In this document: piece after piece, positions 1 through 8,369 of the stretch | Numbering within the stretch: the first letter of the stretch is position 1 | Layout of the letters: every line of letters begins with the position of its first letter | Assembly: GCF_000196175.1 (NCBI RefSeq) | Contig: NC_005363.1 | Span: forward strand, 1,922,001 to 1,986,000 | Direction: 5' to 3' | DNA from: Bdellovibrio bacteriovorus HD100 | GTDB lineage: Bacteria > Bdellovibrionota > Bdellovibrionia > Bdellovibrionales > Bdellovibrionaceae | DNA length: 64,000 nucleotides | Translations under genes and position numbers: made by a program | The notes under the pieces: generated by a model | Seen by the model: only the letters and a program-made list of their open reading frames with translations | What the model was told of the DNA's origin: nothing | Databases searched by the model: none

Positions 1-385
1 CCGCATCATCAGGGGATGTGAAACGTTCGCTCAGGCAAAGAATGTTGGCGTTGTTATGTTCCCGGGACAGACGGGCGATGTCGGTATTCCAGCAAAGCGC
101 CGCACGGATTTGTGGGAACTTGTTGGCGCGAATGGCCATACCCTGGCCGGAGCCACAGATCAAAAGACCCAAAGCCGGGCCTTTTTGAGAATCAATCAGG
201 TTGTTTTTTTGATTTTGAAGCTCCACTTTAACAACTTCACGGCACACCTGATCGGCATAGTCCGGATAGTCGACAGAGTCAGCGGAGTGAGTGCCCATGT
301 CCTTCCATTGGATATCTGGAAGAGCCGCCATCACTTTAAGTTTTAAATCCAACCCAGCGTGATCGCAACCAACATAGACAATCAT
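1..385 (-). CDS. rpiB: Ribose-5-phosphate isomerase B (3' end outside window)
   Basis: Interconverts ribose 5-phosphate and ribulose 5-phosphate in the pentose phosphate pathway. The reading frame starts at ATG 385 and is still open at base 1, so only the first 128 residues are present. Diagnostic RpiB segments are visible: the N-terminal VGCDHAG, the YPDYA stretch, and CGSGQGMAIRANK, where the cysteine is the usual isomerisation base, followed by a region with WNTDIARLSREHNNANILCL (N-A-N motif). It lies only 3 bases after the fabF stop, so it is very probably the last visible gene of the fab operon. The frame and family are clear; only the C-terminus is missing. Confidence 0.93.
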   Translation of the reverse strand, partial: MIVYVGCDHAGLDLKLKVMAALPDIQWKDMGTHSADSVDYPDYADQVCREVVKVELQNQKNNLIDSQKGPALGLLICGSGQGMAIRANKFPQIRAALCWNTDIARLSREHNNANILCLSERFTSPDDA

Positions 386-388
386 TTC

Positions 389-1660
389 TTATCCTTCGTA
401 TTTAGAGAAGATCATGGAGGCGTTGGTTCCACCGAAACCAAAGCTGTTGTTGATGACATTGGTGATTTTACCTTTACGTGCCTCATTAGGAACGTAATCC
501 AAATCACAGTCTTCACTTGGATTTTCCAAGTTGATCGTTGGAGGAGCCACCTGGTCGCGAATTGCCATCACACAGAAAGCAGATTCAATTGCGCCAGCTG
601 CGCCCAACGCGTGACCCATCATGGACTTGGTGCTGGAAACCCAGACCTTTTTCGCATGATCACCCAGCAGGCGTTTGATTGCCGCGGTTTCAAGGCCGTC
701 ACCCACCGGCGTACTTGTGCCGTGAGCGTTGATATAGTTGATGTCTTCCGCTTTCAGACCGGAGTCTTTCAAAGCCATGGACATCGCCGCATAACCACCA
801 GCGCCTTCCGGAGCCGGGGAAGTCATGTGGTAAGCATCGGAGGAAACTCCGTAGCCTGTGATTTCGCAAAGAATATTGGCGCCACGTTTGACCGCGTGCT
901 CAAGGGATTCGATGCAAAGAACCGCCGCACCCTCTGCCAAAACAAATCCGTCACGGTCTTTATCCCAAGGACGGCTGGCTTTTTCAGGAGCATCGTTGCG
1001 GGTGGACAGGGCGCGCATGGAAGCAAAGCCTCCAACAGCCAGTCCGCAGATCGTGCTTTCTGCGCCACCTGCAAGCATCACATCAGTCACGCCGTCGCGA
1101 ATATAGCGAACCGCATCTCCGATAGAGTGAACACCTGAAGCACACGCGGAAGTCACAGAATAGTTAGGACCTTTCAGTCCCAATGAGATCGTCACCTGAC
1201 CCGCGGCCAGGTTCGTGATCACAGAAGGGATGAAGAACGGACTGATACGGCCCGGTCCTCTTTCCTTCATTTTTATGGCGGTTTCTTCGATGTTCGCAAG
1301 ACCACCGATACCGACACCAATAATCACTCCCGCTTGATTCTTCACTTCTTCGGTCAGTTCCAGCTTGGCCATTTCCACGGCCATTTTGGAAGCTGCGATC
1401 GAGTAGTGAATGAACTCGTCCATTTTCTTTTGCTCTTTTTTCTCGACGTATTGGTCTGTGTTGAAACCTTTTACTTCGCCGGCAAAAGTCACATCGAAGC
1501 CTGTCGTGTCGAATTTGGTGATCTTGGCGATCCCAGATTGACCACGGATTGCGGCAGCCCAGCTGTCCTCAATGGTATTACCAAGGGGAGTGACTGCGCC
1601 TACTCCGGTGACGACAACTCTTCTTTGTGGTTTGGATGGACGTTCAAATCGGGAGTTCAT
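389..1660 (-). CDS. fabF: Beta-ketoacyl-ACP synthase II
   Basis: Elongating condensing enzyme of type II fatty-acid synthesis; it joins malonyl-ACP to acyl-ACP in the cytoplasm. The 423-residue length is close to the family norm, with about 12 extra polar residues before the VVVTGVGAVTPLG start of the thiolase fold. The catalytic triad is visible: Cys173 in SACASG, His313 in NAHGTSTP and His350 in MMGHALGAAG. A GFGGTNAS motif closes the protein. It follows acpP by 6 bases, the common acpP-fabF pairing, and precedes rpiB by 3 bases, so it is expressed as part of the fab operon. Confidence 0.97.
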   Translation of the reverse strand: MNSRFERPSKPQRRVVVTGVGAVTPLGNTIEDSWAAAIRGQSGIAKITKFDTTGFDVTFAGEVKGFNTDQYVEKKEQKKMDEFIHYSIAASKMAVEMAKLELTEEVKNQAGVIIGVGIGGLANIEETAIKMKERGPGRISPFFIPSVITNLAAGQVTISLGLKGPNYSVTSACASGVHSIGDAVRYIRDGVTDVMLAGGAESTICGLAVGGFASMRALSTRNDAPEKASRPWDKDRDGFVLAEGAAVLCIESLEHAVKRGANILCEITGYGVSSDAYHMTSPAPEGAGGYAAMSMALKDSGLKAEDINYINAHGTSTPVGDGLETAAIKRLLGDHAKKVWVSSTKSMMGHALGAAGAIESAFCVMAIRDQVAPPTINLENPSEDCDLDYVPNEARKGKITNVINNSFGFGGTNASMIFSKYEG

Positions 1661-1666
1661 AATGAA

Positions 1667-1903
1667 TTAAGCTTTTCCTTTTTTCTCAAGGTAAGAAGCT
1701 ACGTCTTGAACTGTCTTCAGCTTTTCAGCGTCTTCGTCAGGGATTTCAAGATCGAATTCTTCTTCCATTGCCATCACAAGTTCAACGATATCCAAGCTGT
1801 CTGCGCCCAGATCGTCGATGAAAGAAGCTTCCGCTTTAACTTTATCTGGATCTACGCCAAGTTGTTCAACGATGATATCTTTAACCTTTGGATGAATAGC
1901 CAT
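1667..1903 (-). CDS. acpP: Acyl carrier protein
   Basis: Small acidic carrier (78 residues) that holds growing acyl chains on a 4'-phosphopantetheine arm. The attachment serine is Ser36 in the [10 protein letters not shown] motif at the start of helix II. The size, acidity (many Glu/Asp) and position between fabG and fabF are typical. A strong GGAGG-like ribosome-binding site (bases 1909-1913 on the complementary strand) precedes the ATG. The 115-base gap to fabG upstream is the longest in the operon after fabG and could hold an internal promoter or processing site; this is inference. Confidence 0.97.
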   Translation of the reverse strand: MAIHPKVKDIIVEQLGVDPDKVKAEASFIDDLGADSLDIVELVMAMEEEFDLEIPDEDAEKLKTVQDVASYLEKKGKA

Positions 1904-2018
1904 TTATGCCTCCTAATAGTGCGTTCAATATTACTTAAATTACAAGTCTAGTCTAGTGTTAGAACTCTATCATGTCGCTCCTAGGCGATATGAAGTATTC
2001 GCGAGTTTATTCGCGAGC

Positions 2019-2768
2019 TTAGTTCATGTGCATTCCGCCGTTCACATCCAAGGTGTGACCGGTGATGTACTTGGATTCGTCGCTCAAAAGGAAGCGCACG
2101 GCTTGCGCCACGTCGGATCCTTCGCCGATTTTTGCCAAGGGAATTTTCTCCATCATTTTGGATTTCACATCTTCAGAAAGAACATCTGTCATTTCCGTTG
2201 CGATGTATCCAGGGGCCACGTTGTTCACGCGCACATTGCGGGAACCCAGCTCCAGCGCCACGGATTTGCTAAACGCAATCGTGCCGGCTTTGGAAGCGGC
2301 ATAGTTTGCCTGACCGGCGTTGCCAGTCTCACCAATGATAGACACGATGTTCACGATGGAACCTTTGCGCGCTTTCATCATGGGTTTGGTAAAGGCTTTG
2401 GTCACCAGGAAGGTGCCGCGCAGGTTGGTGTTCACCACAGAATCGAAATCTTCTGATTTCATGCGCAGAAGCAACCCGTCTTTGGTGATGCCGGCATTGT
2501 TCACAACGCCGTCGATGTCGCTCCATTTTTCCAGAATGTGATCTACAGCAGAGTTCACAGATTCTTCGTTCGCGATGTCCATTTTGATGTAAAAGTGACC
2601 TTCGCCGGTCAAAGAGTGAGCCACCTGTTGAGCGGCCTCTTCGCGGGAAGAGTAAGTGAAGGCAACTTGAGCGCCTTCATCAGCAAGAAGCTTAACGATA
2701 GCAGCGCCAATTCCGCGGCTGCCACCAGTGACAACAATTTTCTTTCCTTGAAGCGACTTTCCGCTCAT
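2019..2768 (-). CDS. fabG: 3-oxoacyl-ACP reductase
   Basis: NADPH-dependent short-chain dehydrogenase that reduces 3-oxoacyl-ACP in each elongation cycle. The Rossmann motif TGGSRGIG lies near residue 14, NNAG in the middle, and the catalytic YAASK motif follows the Ser-bearing strand IVNIVSIIGETG. I chose ATG 2768, giving 249 residues, because an AAAGGA site sits about 8 bases upstream; an in-frame ATG 21 bases further up (2789) lacks a comparable site. It sits between fabD and acpP in the operon. Confidence 0.96.
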   Translation of the reverse strand: MSGKSLQGKKIVVTGGSRGIGAAIVKLLADEGAQVAFTYSSREEAAQQVAHSLTGEGHFYIKMDIANEESVNSAVDHILEKWSDIDGVVNNAGITKDGLLLRMKSEDFDSVVNTNLRGTFLVTKAFTKPMMKARKGSIVNIVSIIGETGNAGQANYAASKAGTIAFSKSVALELGSRNVRVNNVAPGYIATEMTDVLSEDVKSKMMEKIPLAKIGEGSDVAQAVRFLLSDESKYITGHTLDVNGGMHMN

Positions 2769-2846
2769 GTGCAAAATCCTTTTAAGCAATAACCTGTGTT
2801 GTTTTCAGCACACTTTGACCGAACTCCGAATAAAGCTCAAGAAATT

Positions 2847-3821
2847 TTAATGACTCGTAGCTTTCAGAAATTCTTCAATAATTTTCACATCTTCGATGGA
2901 AGTTGTGGTCATGACTTTGAAGAAATCTCCATCAATTTTTTTAAGCAGACCTTGAAGGACTTTACCAGCGCCACACTCGATAACTTGAGAGTGACCCATG
3001 CCTTTAAGAACTTCCATGCTCTGAGTCCAGCGCACAGGGGCTGACACCTGACGAATCAGATTTTCACGCAAGATGGAACCATCGGTTTCAGCTTTGGCGT
3101 GGAAGTTTTGAATGATCGGGAAGGCCGCCGTTTCAAATTTCATCGCGGTCAGGACTTCTCTCATCTTGTCTTCGGCCGGCTTCATCATTTCACAATGGAA
3201 AGGCGCTGAAACCGTCAGTGGGATGAGCTTTGCGCGTTTTGGCGCTTCCGCAAAAATCGCTTCTGGCTTGAAATTGTCCTTCAGCCAGTTGATGGCTTTT
3301 TGAGAACCAGAGATAACGATTTGTCCTGGAGAATTGAAGTTGGCAGCTGACAGAGGGCCCACGCCGGAGTTTTTCACAACGTAGTTACACAGTGTCTCGA
3401 CCTGATCAGGCTCAAGGCCCAAGACAGCGACCATTCCGCCTTGACCCACAGGAACTGCAGACTGCATCGCCTGACCACGGGTTTTCACAGCACGCATGGA
3501 TTCGTCAAAACGAGTCACACCGGCTGCAACAAGGGCCGCGTATTCACCGATAGAGTGACCGGCCGCCACAGAGGCTTTTACGCCGAACTCTTTCGTCAGC
3601 ACACGTTGAGTGGCTGTGGAAACCAGCAGCAGTGCCGGCTGTGTGTTCTCGGTCAAAGCCAAGTCGGCTTCAGAGCCCTCGAAGCACAGTTTTTTCATGT
3701 CTTGTTTCAAAGCTTCAGAACCTTCTTCGAAAGTTTCTTGAGCGATCTTGAAGTTTTCAAACAAAAAGCGGCCCATGCCAGGTTGCTGGCTGCCTTGTCC
3801 TGGGAATACAAGTGTAAACAT
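2847..3821 (-). CDS. fabD: Malonyl-CoA:ACP transacylase
   Basis: Transfers malonyl from CoA to ACP to supply the extender unit for fatty-acid synthesis. The 324 residues carry the N-terminal VFPGQGSQ signature and the nucleophile elbow GHSIGEYAAL with Ser90. A later histidine in the SAPFHCEMM motif completes the dyad. The start lies 3 bases from the fabH stop, implying translational coupling. Length and motifs are standard for the family. Confidence 0.96.
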   Translation of the reverse strand: MFTLVFPGQGSQQPGMGRFLFENFKIAQETFEEGSEALKQDMKKLCFEGSEADLALTENTQPALLLVSTATQRVLTKEFGVKASVAAGHSIGEYAALVAAGVTRFDESMRAVKTRGQAMQSAVPVGQGGMVAVLGLEPDQVETLCNYVVKNSGVGPLSAANFNSPGQIVISGSQKAINWLKDNFKPEAIFAEAPKRAKLIPLTVSAPFHCEMMKPAEDKMREVLTAMKFETAAFPIIQNFHAKAETDGSILRENLIRQVSAPVRWTQSMEVLKGMGHSQVIECGAGKVLQGLLKKIDGDFFKVMTTTSIEDVKIIEEFLKATSH

Positions 3822-3824
3822 TTT

Positions 3825-4820
3825 TTAGTACCTCAATAGAATACTGCCGGAAGTAAGACCTGCACCGAAGGCGGTAAGCAAAATAGTCTGACCCCGTTTG
3901 ATCTTGCCGTTTTTAACAGCCCAATCGAATGCAAGAGGGATGGAAGCAGCGGATGTGTTACCAGTTTCCTGAAGGTAGACAATCACGCGTTCCATTGGGA
4001 ATTTAAATTGATCAGCAACCGCTTCAATAATGCGCTTGTTGGCCTGGTGAGGAACAATCCAGTCGACCTGTTCAGGTGCAACCTTGTTGTGCTCCAGAGC
4101 CTCCTGGCAACAGGACGCCATCGTGCGAACCGCGTTCTTGAAGATATCACGGCCCTTCATGGTCATGAAGTTCAGACCTTTGTCGATAGCCTCGTGAGAT
4201 TGCGGGATTTTGCTGCCACCGGCTGGAAGGATCAGAAGATCCGCCAGAGTGCCGTCGGCACGCAGGTGAGAGCTTTCAATAACGTTTGTCTGGCCTTCGG
4301 CTGCACGGGACATGACCCACGCACCAGCACCGTCTCCGAAAAGAATGCAGGTTTCGCGGTCTTTGTAGTTCATGTAGCGGGAAAGGACTTCCGCACCGAT
4401 AACCAGGATGTTTTTATACATGCCTGTGCGGATGAATTGGTCGGCAATGCTGACGCCGTAAAGGAAGCCGGAGCAAGCTGCGTTCAAATCCACAGCCATG
4501 ATGTTTTTTGCTCCAAGTTTCGCTTGGACAAAGCACGCAGTGGACGGCATCTGATGGTCACCAGTGACGGTGCCCACCAGAATCATATCGATATCTTCGA
4601 CTTTAAGATTAGCGTCTTCCAGAGCGCGCTTGGCGGCGATGACACAAAGATCAGAAGTGGCCTGATCTTCAGAGGCGATATGGCGGCGTTCGATCCCGGT
4701 TCTTTCAACGATCCACTGATCGTTGGTTTCTACCATTTTTTCCAGATCCTTATTTGAAAGAATCTTTTCCGGTAGATAGGAGCCTATCCCTGAAACTCGA
4801 GATCGATACATTCCTGCCAT
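3825..4820 (-). CDS. fabH: Beta-ketoacyl-ACP synthase III
   Basis: Initiates fatty-acid synthesis by condensing acetyl-CoA (or a branched primer) with malonyl-ACP. The 331 residues contain Cys116 in NAACSGFLYG, the histidine in IVPHQANKRI and the asparagine in GNTSAAS, the Cys-His-Asn triad of FabH. A second ATG three codons in (4811) is possible, but its AGGA is too close to the codon to serve as a binding site. In many bacteria plsX lies directly upstream of fabH; here rpmF does. Confidence 0.96.
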   Translation of the reverse strand: MAGMYRSRVSGIGSYLPEKILSNKDLEKMVETNDQWIVERTGIERRHIASEDQATSDLCVIAAKRALEDANLKVEDIDMILVGTVTGDHQMPSTACFVQAKLGAKNIMAVDLNAACSGFLYGVSIADQFIRTGMYKNILVIGAEVLSRYMNYKDRETCILFGDGAGAWVMSRAAEGQTNVIESSHLRADGTLADLLILPAGGSKIPQSHEAIDKGLNFMTMKGRDIFKNAVRTMASCCQEALEHNKVAPEQVDWIVPHQANKRIIEAVADQFKFPMERVIVYLQETGNTSAASIPLAFDWAVKNGKIKRGQTILLTAFGAGLTSGSILLRY

Positions 4821-4850
4821 GGAGTCAACCTATTCTGTTATGAAGCGAGA

Positions 4851-5036
4851 TTACTTCGCTGCGCTGATTTGTTTGCCTTTGTAGTACAAAGCACCGTCAG
4901 CACCTTTGTGTGCGCGGTGAGGGCGAACAAGTTCACCAGTCTTTTTTTCTACAGCGATAGCTGGAGCAGTAAGACCGTCGTGAGAGCGGCGCATGTCACG
5001 CTTGGAGCGGGATGTTTTCTTCTTAGGAGTTGGCAT
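4851..5036 (-). CDS. rpmF: 50S ribosomal protein L32
   Basis: Small basic ribosomal protein of 61 residues. It begins MPTPKKKTSRSKRDMRRSHD, the near-universal L32 N-terminus, and carries the later HRAHKG segment. The zinc-binding cysteines found in many L32 proteins are absent here, so this is a C-minus (zinc-independent) form. It lies between the DUF177 gene and fabH, the conserved link of ribosome and lipid genes in bacteria. Confidence 0.96.
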   Translation of the reverse strand: MPTPKKKTSRSKRDMRRSHDGLTAPAIAVEKKTGELVRPHRAHKGADGALYYKGKQISAAK

Positions 5037-5108
5037 TTCAAACCTCGTTTTAAATCAGTATTTAGCAAAGCACGTTAATTTAACCAAAGAACAATAAAAA
5101 TCAACAAT

Positions 5109-5666
5109 TTAATTGAGTTTTAAATTCTTTAGAGCTGCAAATGGATTCTGCGGCTTTTCCACAGGCATTTGTTCGTTGTAGATAAGACCTTGTCCTGACT
5201 CGGGAATTCTGCAATCTGAGGGTTTCCCGTCTTCGCCAATTTCCGGACATGCCGGATTAAAAGGCGCAGCAAGAGCCACCACTTCATGCAGGAATTCGCT
5301 CATATCAAAGACCATGTTCTCGTATTCAGAAACCTCAGGACCGCCCTCTGGCAGATCGCTGACGTGGTTCACCTTGGAATACTTGCTGGCGCGGGGCTGT
5401 TCGCGCTTGGGGATCAGGATTTCGTGGAATCTTTCGTTGACCGGCAGATTGAAATCATTACCGCAGCGGGAGCAGACTTCCGGGGATTTGGTCTTGATTT
5501 TCCCGGTCAGCTCGAAGTCCTTGGAATTCAAAGGTTTAATGAAAAACTCAGCATCGTAGACGTTTTTGCCCACGATGTCGGCCAAAACCGCATTGGCTTC
5601 GCCAGTTTGAGTGGTCCAGTGATAGGCGCGGCCTTCTTCTGGGACTTCAGTCAATTTGATCTTCAT
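5109..5666 (-). CDS. yceD: DUF177 / YceD-family protein
   Basis: Homologue of the YceD (DUF177) family that is almost always encoded directly upstream of rpmF; its suggested role is in 23S rRNA or ribosome maturation. The likely start is ATG 5666 (185 residues), with a GAGGAG site 6 bases upstream; the frame stays open to 5762, but that extension overlaps the probable promoter. A CSRCGND cysteine pair and a later Cys pair (in CPEIGEDGKPSDC) form the usual zinc-ribbon-like signature. It is the first gene of the fab operon. Confidence 0.88.
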   Translation of the reverse strand: MKIKLTEVPEEGRAYHWTTQTGEANAVLADIVGKNVYDAEFFIKPLNSKDFELTGKIKTKSPEVCSRCGNDFNLPVNERFHEILIPKREQPRASKYSKVNHVSDLPEGGPEVSEYENMVFDMSEFLHEVVALAAPFNPACPEIGEDGKPSDCRIPESGQGLIYNEQMPVEKPQNPFAALKNLKLN

Positions 5667-5733
5667 AGAAACTCCTCGGGTTCCCCAAAAGGCCTCTCGG
5701 GGCCCACAGTGCATTGTAATAGGGGAACGGAAG

Positions 5734-5762
5734 TTTGTAGTTAATTTGAAGCGGTTGGTCAA
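5734..5762 (-). promoter_or_regulatory. Putative sigma-70 promoter of the yceD-rpmF-fab operon
   Basis: On the minus strand TTGACC (bases 5762-5757) is followed after 17 bases by TACAAA (5739-5734). This would start transcription near 5727 and leave a leader of about 60 bases before the yceD ATG. It is the only convincing -35/-10 pair seen upstream of this eight-gene operon. It is a by-eye match with two mismatches in the -10 box. Confidence 0.45.
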
Positions 5763-5839
5763 GGACTGATTTCGTCCAGTGGGCCTTGCGGGCCCCCACG
5801 GTGGGAGTAGGCTTTAATTGGAAGCAAAAGGGGGTCTAT

Positions 5840-6703
5840 ATGGCTACTTTAAAACTGCATGGACATGAGTATTACTATGAAGATCATGGCCCCAAAGACG
5901 CCCCCTGCATCGTGCTGAGTCCTCTTGTTTATACAGACACCACTGTTTATGAGCCCATCGCCCGCATCCTGGCGGATGACTATCGTGTGATCACCTATGA
6001 TCACCGCGGCTTGGGTCGCAGTGAACACACTGTCAGCCCCAGCCTGGAAAGCAGCGCCAAGGATGTGGCCGCGCTTATTGAGCAACTGGGTGTCGGACCC
6101 TGCCACTTTGTAGGGAACTGTCTGGGAGCCTATATCGGCCTTCGACTGGCCATCCATCGATCTGACCTGTTGAAAAGCTGCACTTTGATGGGTGCGGTCG
6201 CTGAAGGTGAAAGTGACGAAACAATCAAAGCCATGGAAGGCTTTGTCGCCAATATCAAGAAAGAAGGTATGAAAGCCGGAGTCAATGACTTCGCCAAAAT
6301 GTGGTTCGGAGACACTTTCCGCGCCACGAAAGATCCTATTCAAGTCAGCCGTCGTGAAAAATGGCTGAGTCATATCAAACACATGAAACCAGACGAAATG
6401 GATTCGGCTTTGCAGATCTTCCGTCGCACCGACATGAGTGAAGACCTGAACAAAGTCCATTGTGCCGTTCTGGTTCTGGCCGGTGACGAGGATTCACCTT
6501 CCAATCTGGAAGCTTACCGCCGAATGGCGAAAGCTCTTCCGGCTGGTGAATACAAAACCATCCACCACGCGGGCTTTGCCCTTGTGATCGAACAACCTGA
6601 AGAGGTCGCCGAAAACATCCGCACCTTCGTGGGCAAAGTGGAACGTCATCTGCAACATCAATACAAACAAGCTCCACGGGACTTTGACGCCCGTATGATG
6701 TGA
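5840..6703 (+). CDS. Alpha/beta-hydrolase fold protein with Cys nucleophile elbow
   Basis: Cytoplasmic alpha/beta hydrolase of 287 residues; the substrate is unknown. The start ATG 5840 is preceded by a G-rich site (AAAAGGGGG). The oxyanion and early strand motif YDHRGLGRSE is typical. The nucleophile elbow is VGNCLGAY, so Cys94 replaces the usual Ser, as in dienelactone hydrolase. An Asp in VLAGDEDSP and a His in HHAGFALVIEQPEEV complete the triad. It is a single gene ahead of a bidirectional terminator. It could be a Cys-dependent esterase or a non-hydrolytic member of the fold. Confidence 0.8.
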   Translation: MATLKLHGHEYYYEDHGPKDAPCIVLSPLVYTDTTVYEPIARILADDYRVITYDHRGLGRSEHTVSPSLESSAKDVAALIEQLGVGPCHFVGNCLGAYIGLRLAIHRSDLLKSCTLMGAVAEGESDETIKAMEGFVANIKKEGMKAGVNDFAKMWFGDTFRATKDPIQVSRREKWLSHIKHMKPDEMDSALQIFRRTDMSEDLNKVHCAVLVLAGDEDSPSNLEAYRRMAKALPAGEYKTIHHAGFALVIEQPEEVAENIRTFVGKVERHLQHQYKQAPRDFDARMM

Positions 6704-6717
6704 TGAAGTTGAGCTCC

Positions 6718-6743
6718 AAAGCCCTCTCGAAAGAGAGGGCTTT
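6718..6743. terminator. Bidirectional intrinsic terminator
   Basis: GCCCTCTC (6721-6728), a GAAA loop and GAGAGGGC (6733-6740), flanked by AAA and TTT, form an 8-11 bp hairpin. It lies between the converging hydrolase and CsoR-family genes and can serve both. Confidence 0.8.
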
Positions 6744-6747
6744 CTTA

Positions 6748-7008
6748 TCAGATATACTTGGTGATTTCCTTGATTTCGTCCAAATCAAGTTCCTCGTGGT
6801 TGCCATCCAGGCAGTGCTCAATGTGATCGTGAATATAAACGCTTTTTGCTGCTGACAAAGCCTTGGTGACGGCATGCAGTTGGCGGGCCACATCCACGCA
6901 CGGGCGTTCGTCAGCAATCATTTTAATAACAGTTTCCAGGTGGCCTTTGGCGCGTTTCAGGCGTTTTGAGACATCCTCGTGACTTGCGTGTTGCTTTTTG
7001 TGTGACAT
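6748..7008 (-). CDS. CsoR/RcnR-family metal-sensing repressor
   Basis: All-helical, metal-responsive DNA-binding repressor of 86 residues. ATG 7008 gives the MSHKKQH start usual for this family; a longer open frame upstream would overlap ferroportin. Metal ligands in the CsoR register are visible: Cys37, His62 (+25) and Cys66 (+29), the Cys-His-Cys set known for Cu(I) CsoR and Ni(II) InrS, plus an N-terminal His3 as in RcnR. It is divergent from the ferroportin gene, with a palindrome between them, so it most likely represses ferroportin and itself until metal binds. Which metal it senses cannot be decided from sequence. Confidence 0.88.
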   Translation of the reverse strand: MSHKKQHASHEDVSKRLKRAKGHLETVIKMIADERPCVDVARQLHAVTKALSAAKSVYIHDHIEHCLDGNHEELDLDEIKEITKYI

Positions 7009-7017
7009 GAATCTAGC

Positions 7018-7034
7018 ATCCCCTCCCGGGGGAT
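7018..7034. promoter_or_regulatory. Putative CsoR-family operator
   Basis: ATCCCC (7018-7023), a 5-base spacer and GGGGAT (7029-7034) form an inverted G/C-tract repeat. This resembles the G-tract operators of the CsoR/RcnR family. It fills most of the 35 bases between the divergent repressor and ferroportin start codons and overlaps both ribosome-binding regions. Confidence 0.6.
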
Positions 7035-7043
7035 AGGATGTCA

Positions 7044-8366
7044 ATGAAAGTCCAGAGCTTGTTGCGAATTGAAACCCAACTGTTGTTGGGAAGATTGTTA
7101 ACCAGATCCGGGGATCAGGCCTGGGACTTTGTGGTGCCATTTGCTTTGTTGGTGATCTTTCCTGGGAAGCTGCAGGTCGCGGCGTTTTACTATCTTATAG
7201 TGAAGATCGGGACCTTTCTTTTGACCCCTTCCAGCGGGAAATGGATCGACACTCATCCGCGCATTCAGGTGGTGAAGTGGGGAGTCTGGCTGCAGTTCTT
7301 TGCCATTCTTGCCGGCATGGTGTTTTTTGGAATGCTGGATGGTCTTGTTCGTGCGGGCGGCCGTGAGTCGTGGCTGTTGTCTGTCCTTTTTATCGCTCTG
7401 GCTTTGTCGGGGGTGATGGCTTCATTGGGGTCGCAGATCACAGACATCTCAGTTGGGAATGATCTGGCGCCATCCCTGGTGGCCCCGGAAAAACTGACCC
7501 ACTTCAACAGCTGGTTGCGCCGAATCGATCTGGCCACCGAGGTGGGGGCGCCCATCCTGGCCGGAGCTTTATTTGCATTTCACCCAGAACAACTTCCGCT
7601 GGCTGGTTTGTTCCTGATTGGTCTTTGGAATCTGGTTTCTTTTGTTCCTGAATACTTTCTTTTGCGGAATGTGATTCAAAGGTCGGGCTTGAAGATCAAG
7701 GTTCTGACGGAGGCGCAAAGCTGGAAAGACACTTTTCACATCAATCTGCGCGGCTCTTTCAGCGATCCTATTTTCTGGCTGATCTTAAGTTATGCGTTGT
7801 TGTGGCTTTCGGTGTTAAGTCCTCATGGGGTTTTGCTGGCAGCCTACCTGAAGGATGAGATGAGACTTCCCGAAACAGAGATTGGCCTTTTCCGTGGGTT
7901 GGGTGCCGTCTTTGGTTTGATCTCCACTGTGAGTTTTCCCTATCTGGTCCGTCGCCTGGGATTGATCAGCAGTTCAAGATGGCATCTGGGATTTCAGGGA
8001 GTGACACTGGGAATTGCAGTCACCGCTTTTGCGATGGGATCGACGGCCTCGGTCTATGTGTTTTTGGGATGTATTCTGCTTTCGCGGGTGGGTCTTTATG
8101 GGTTTTCCAACGGGGAGTTTGAACTTCGCCAAAGACTTATCCCTGAAGGGCGTCGCGGGGAATTGAACTCGCTAAGTTCTTTGACCACAACGTCTGCCAC
8201 CTTGATTTTATTTTCGGCCGGCAGTTTGCTGCCACAAACGGAAGACTTTAAGTATCTGGTTTATGTCTCACTTGCCGCCGTGCTTTTGGCAAATGTGGTT
8301 TTTATCAAATGGTCCAGCAGGCAGGGCGTGGTGACATCAGGCGCTGCTGAACCCGTTGAATCCTGA
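7044..8366 (+). CDS. Ferroportin-family divalent metal exporter (matches BbFPN)
   Basis: Twelve-helix major-facilitator-fold exporter in the inner membrane, homologous to human ferroportin (SLC40A1). Counting from ATG 7044 (440 residues; AGGA site 5 bases upstream), Thr20, Asp24, Asn196, Ser199, Phe200 and His261 occur exactly at the positions I recall as the metal and gating residues of the Bdellovibrio bacteriovorus ferroportin crystal structures. An ATG two codons earlier would shift this numbering and is less likely. BbFPN is known to move Fe(II) and some related divalent ions. The divergent CsoR-type repressor suggests induction by a metal, possibly not iron. Confidence 0.95.
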   Translation: MKVQSLLRIETQLLLGRLLTRSGDQAWDFVVPFALLVIFPGKLQVAAFYYLIVKIGTFLLTPSSGKWIDTHPRIQVVKWGVWLQFFAILAGMVFFGMLDGLVRAGGRESWLLSVLFIALALSGVMASLGSQITDISVGNDLAPSLVAPEKLTHFNSWLRRIDLATEVGAPILAGALFAFHPEQLPLAGLFLIGLWNLVSFVPEYFLLRNVIQRSGLKIKVLTEAQSWKDTFHINLRGSFSDPIFWLILSYALLWLSVLSPHGVLLAAYLKDEMRLPETEIGLFRGLGAVFGLISTVSFPYLVRRLGLISSSRWHLGFQGVTLGIAVTAFAMGSTASVYVFLGCILLSRVGLYGFSNGEFELRQRLIPEGRRGELNSLSSLTTTSATLILFSAGSLLPQTEDFKYLVYVSLAAVLLANVVFIKWSSRQGVVTSGAAEPVES

Positions 8367-8369
8367 AGT

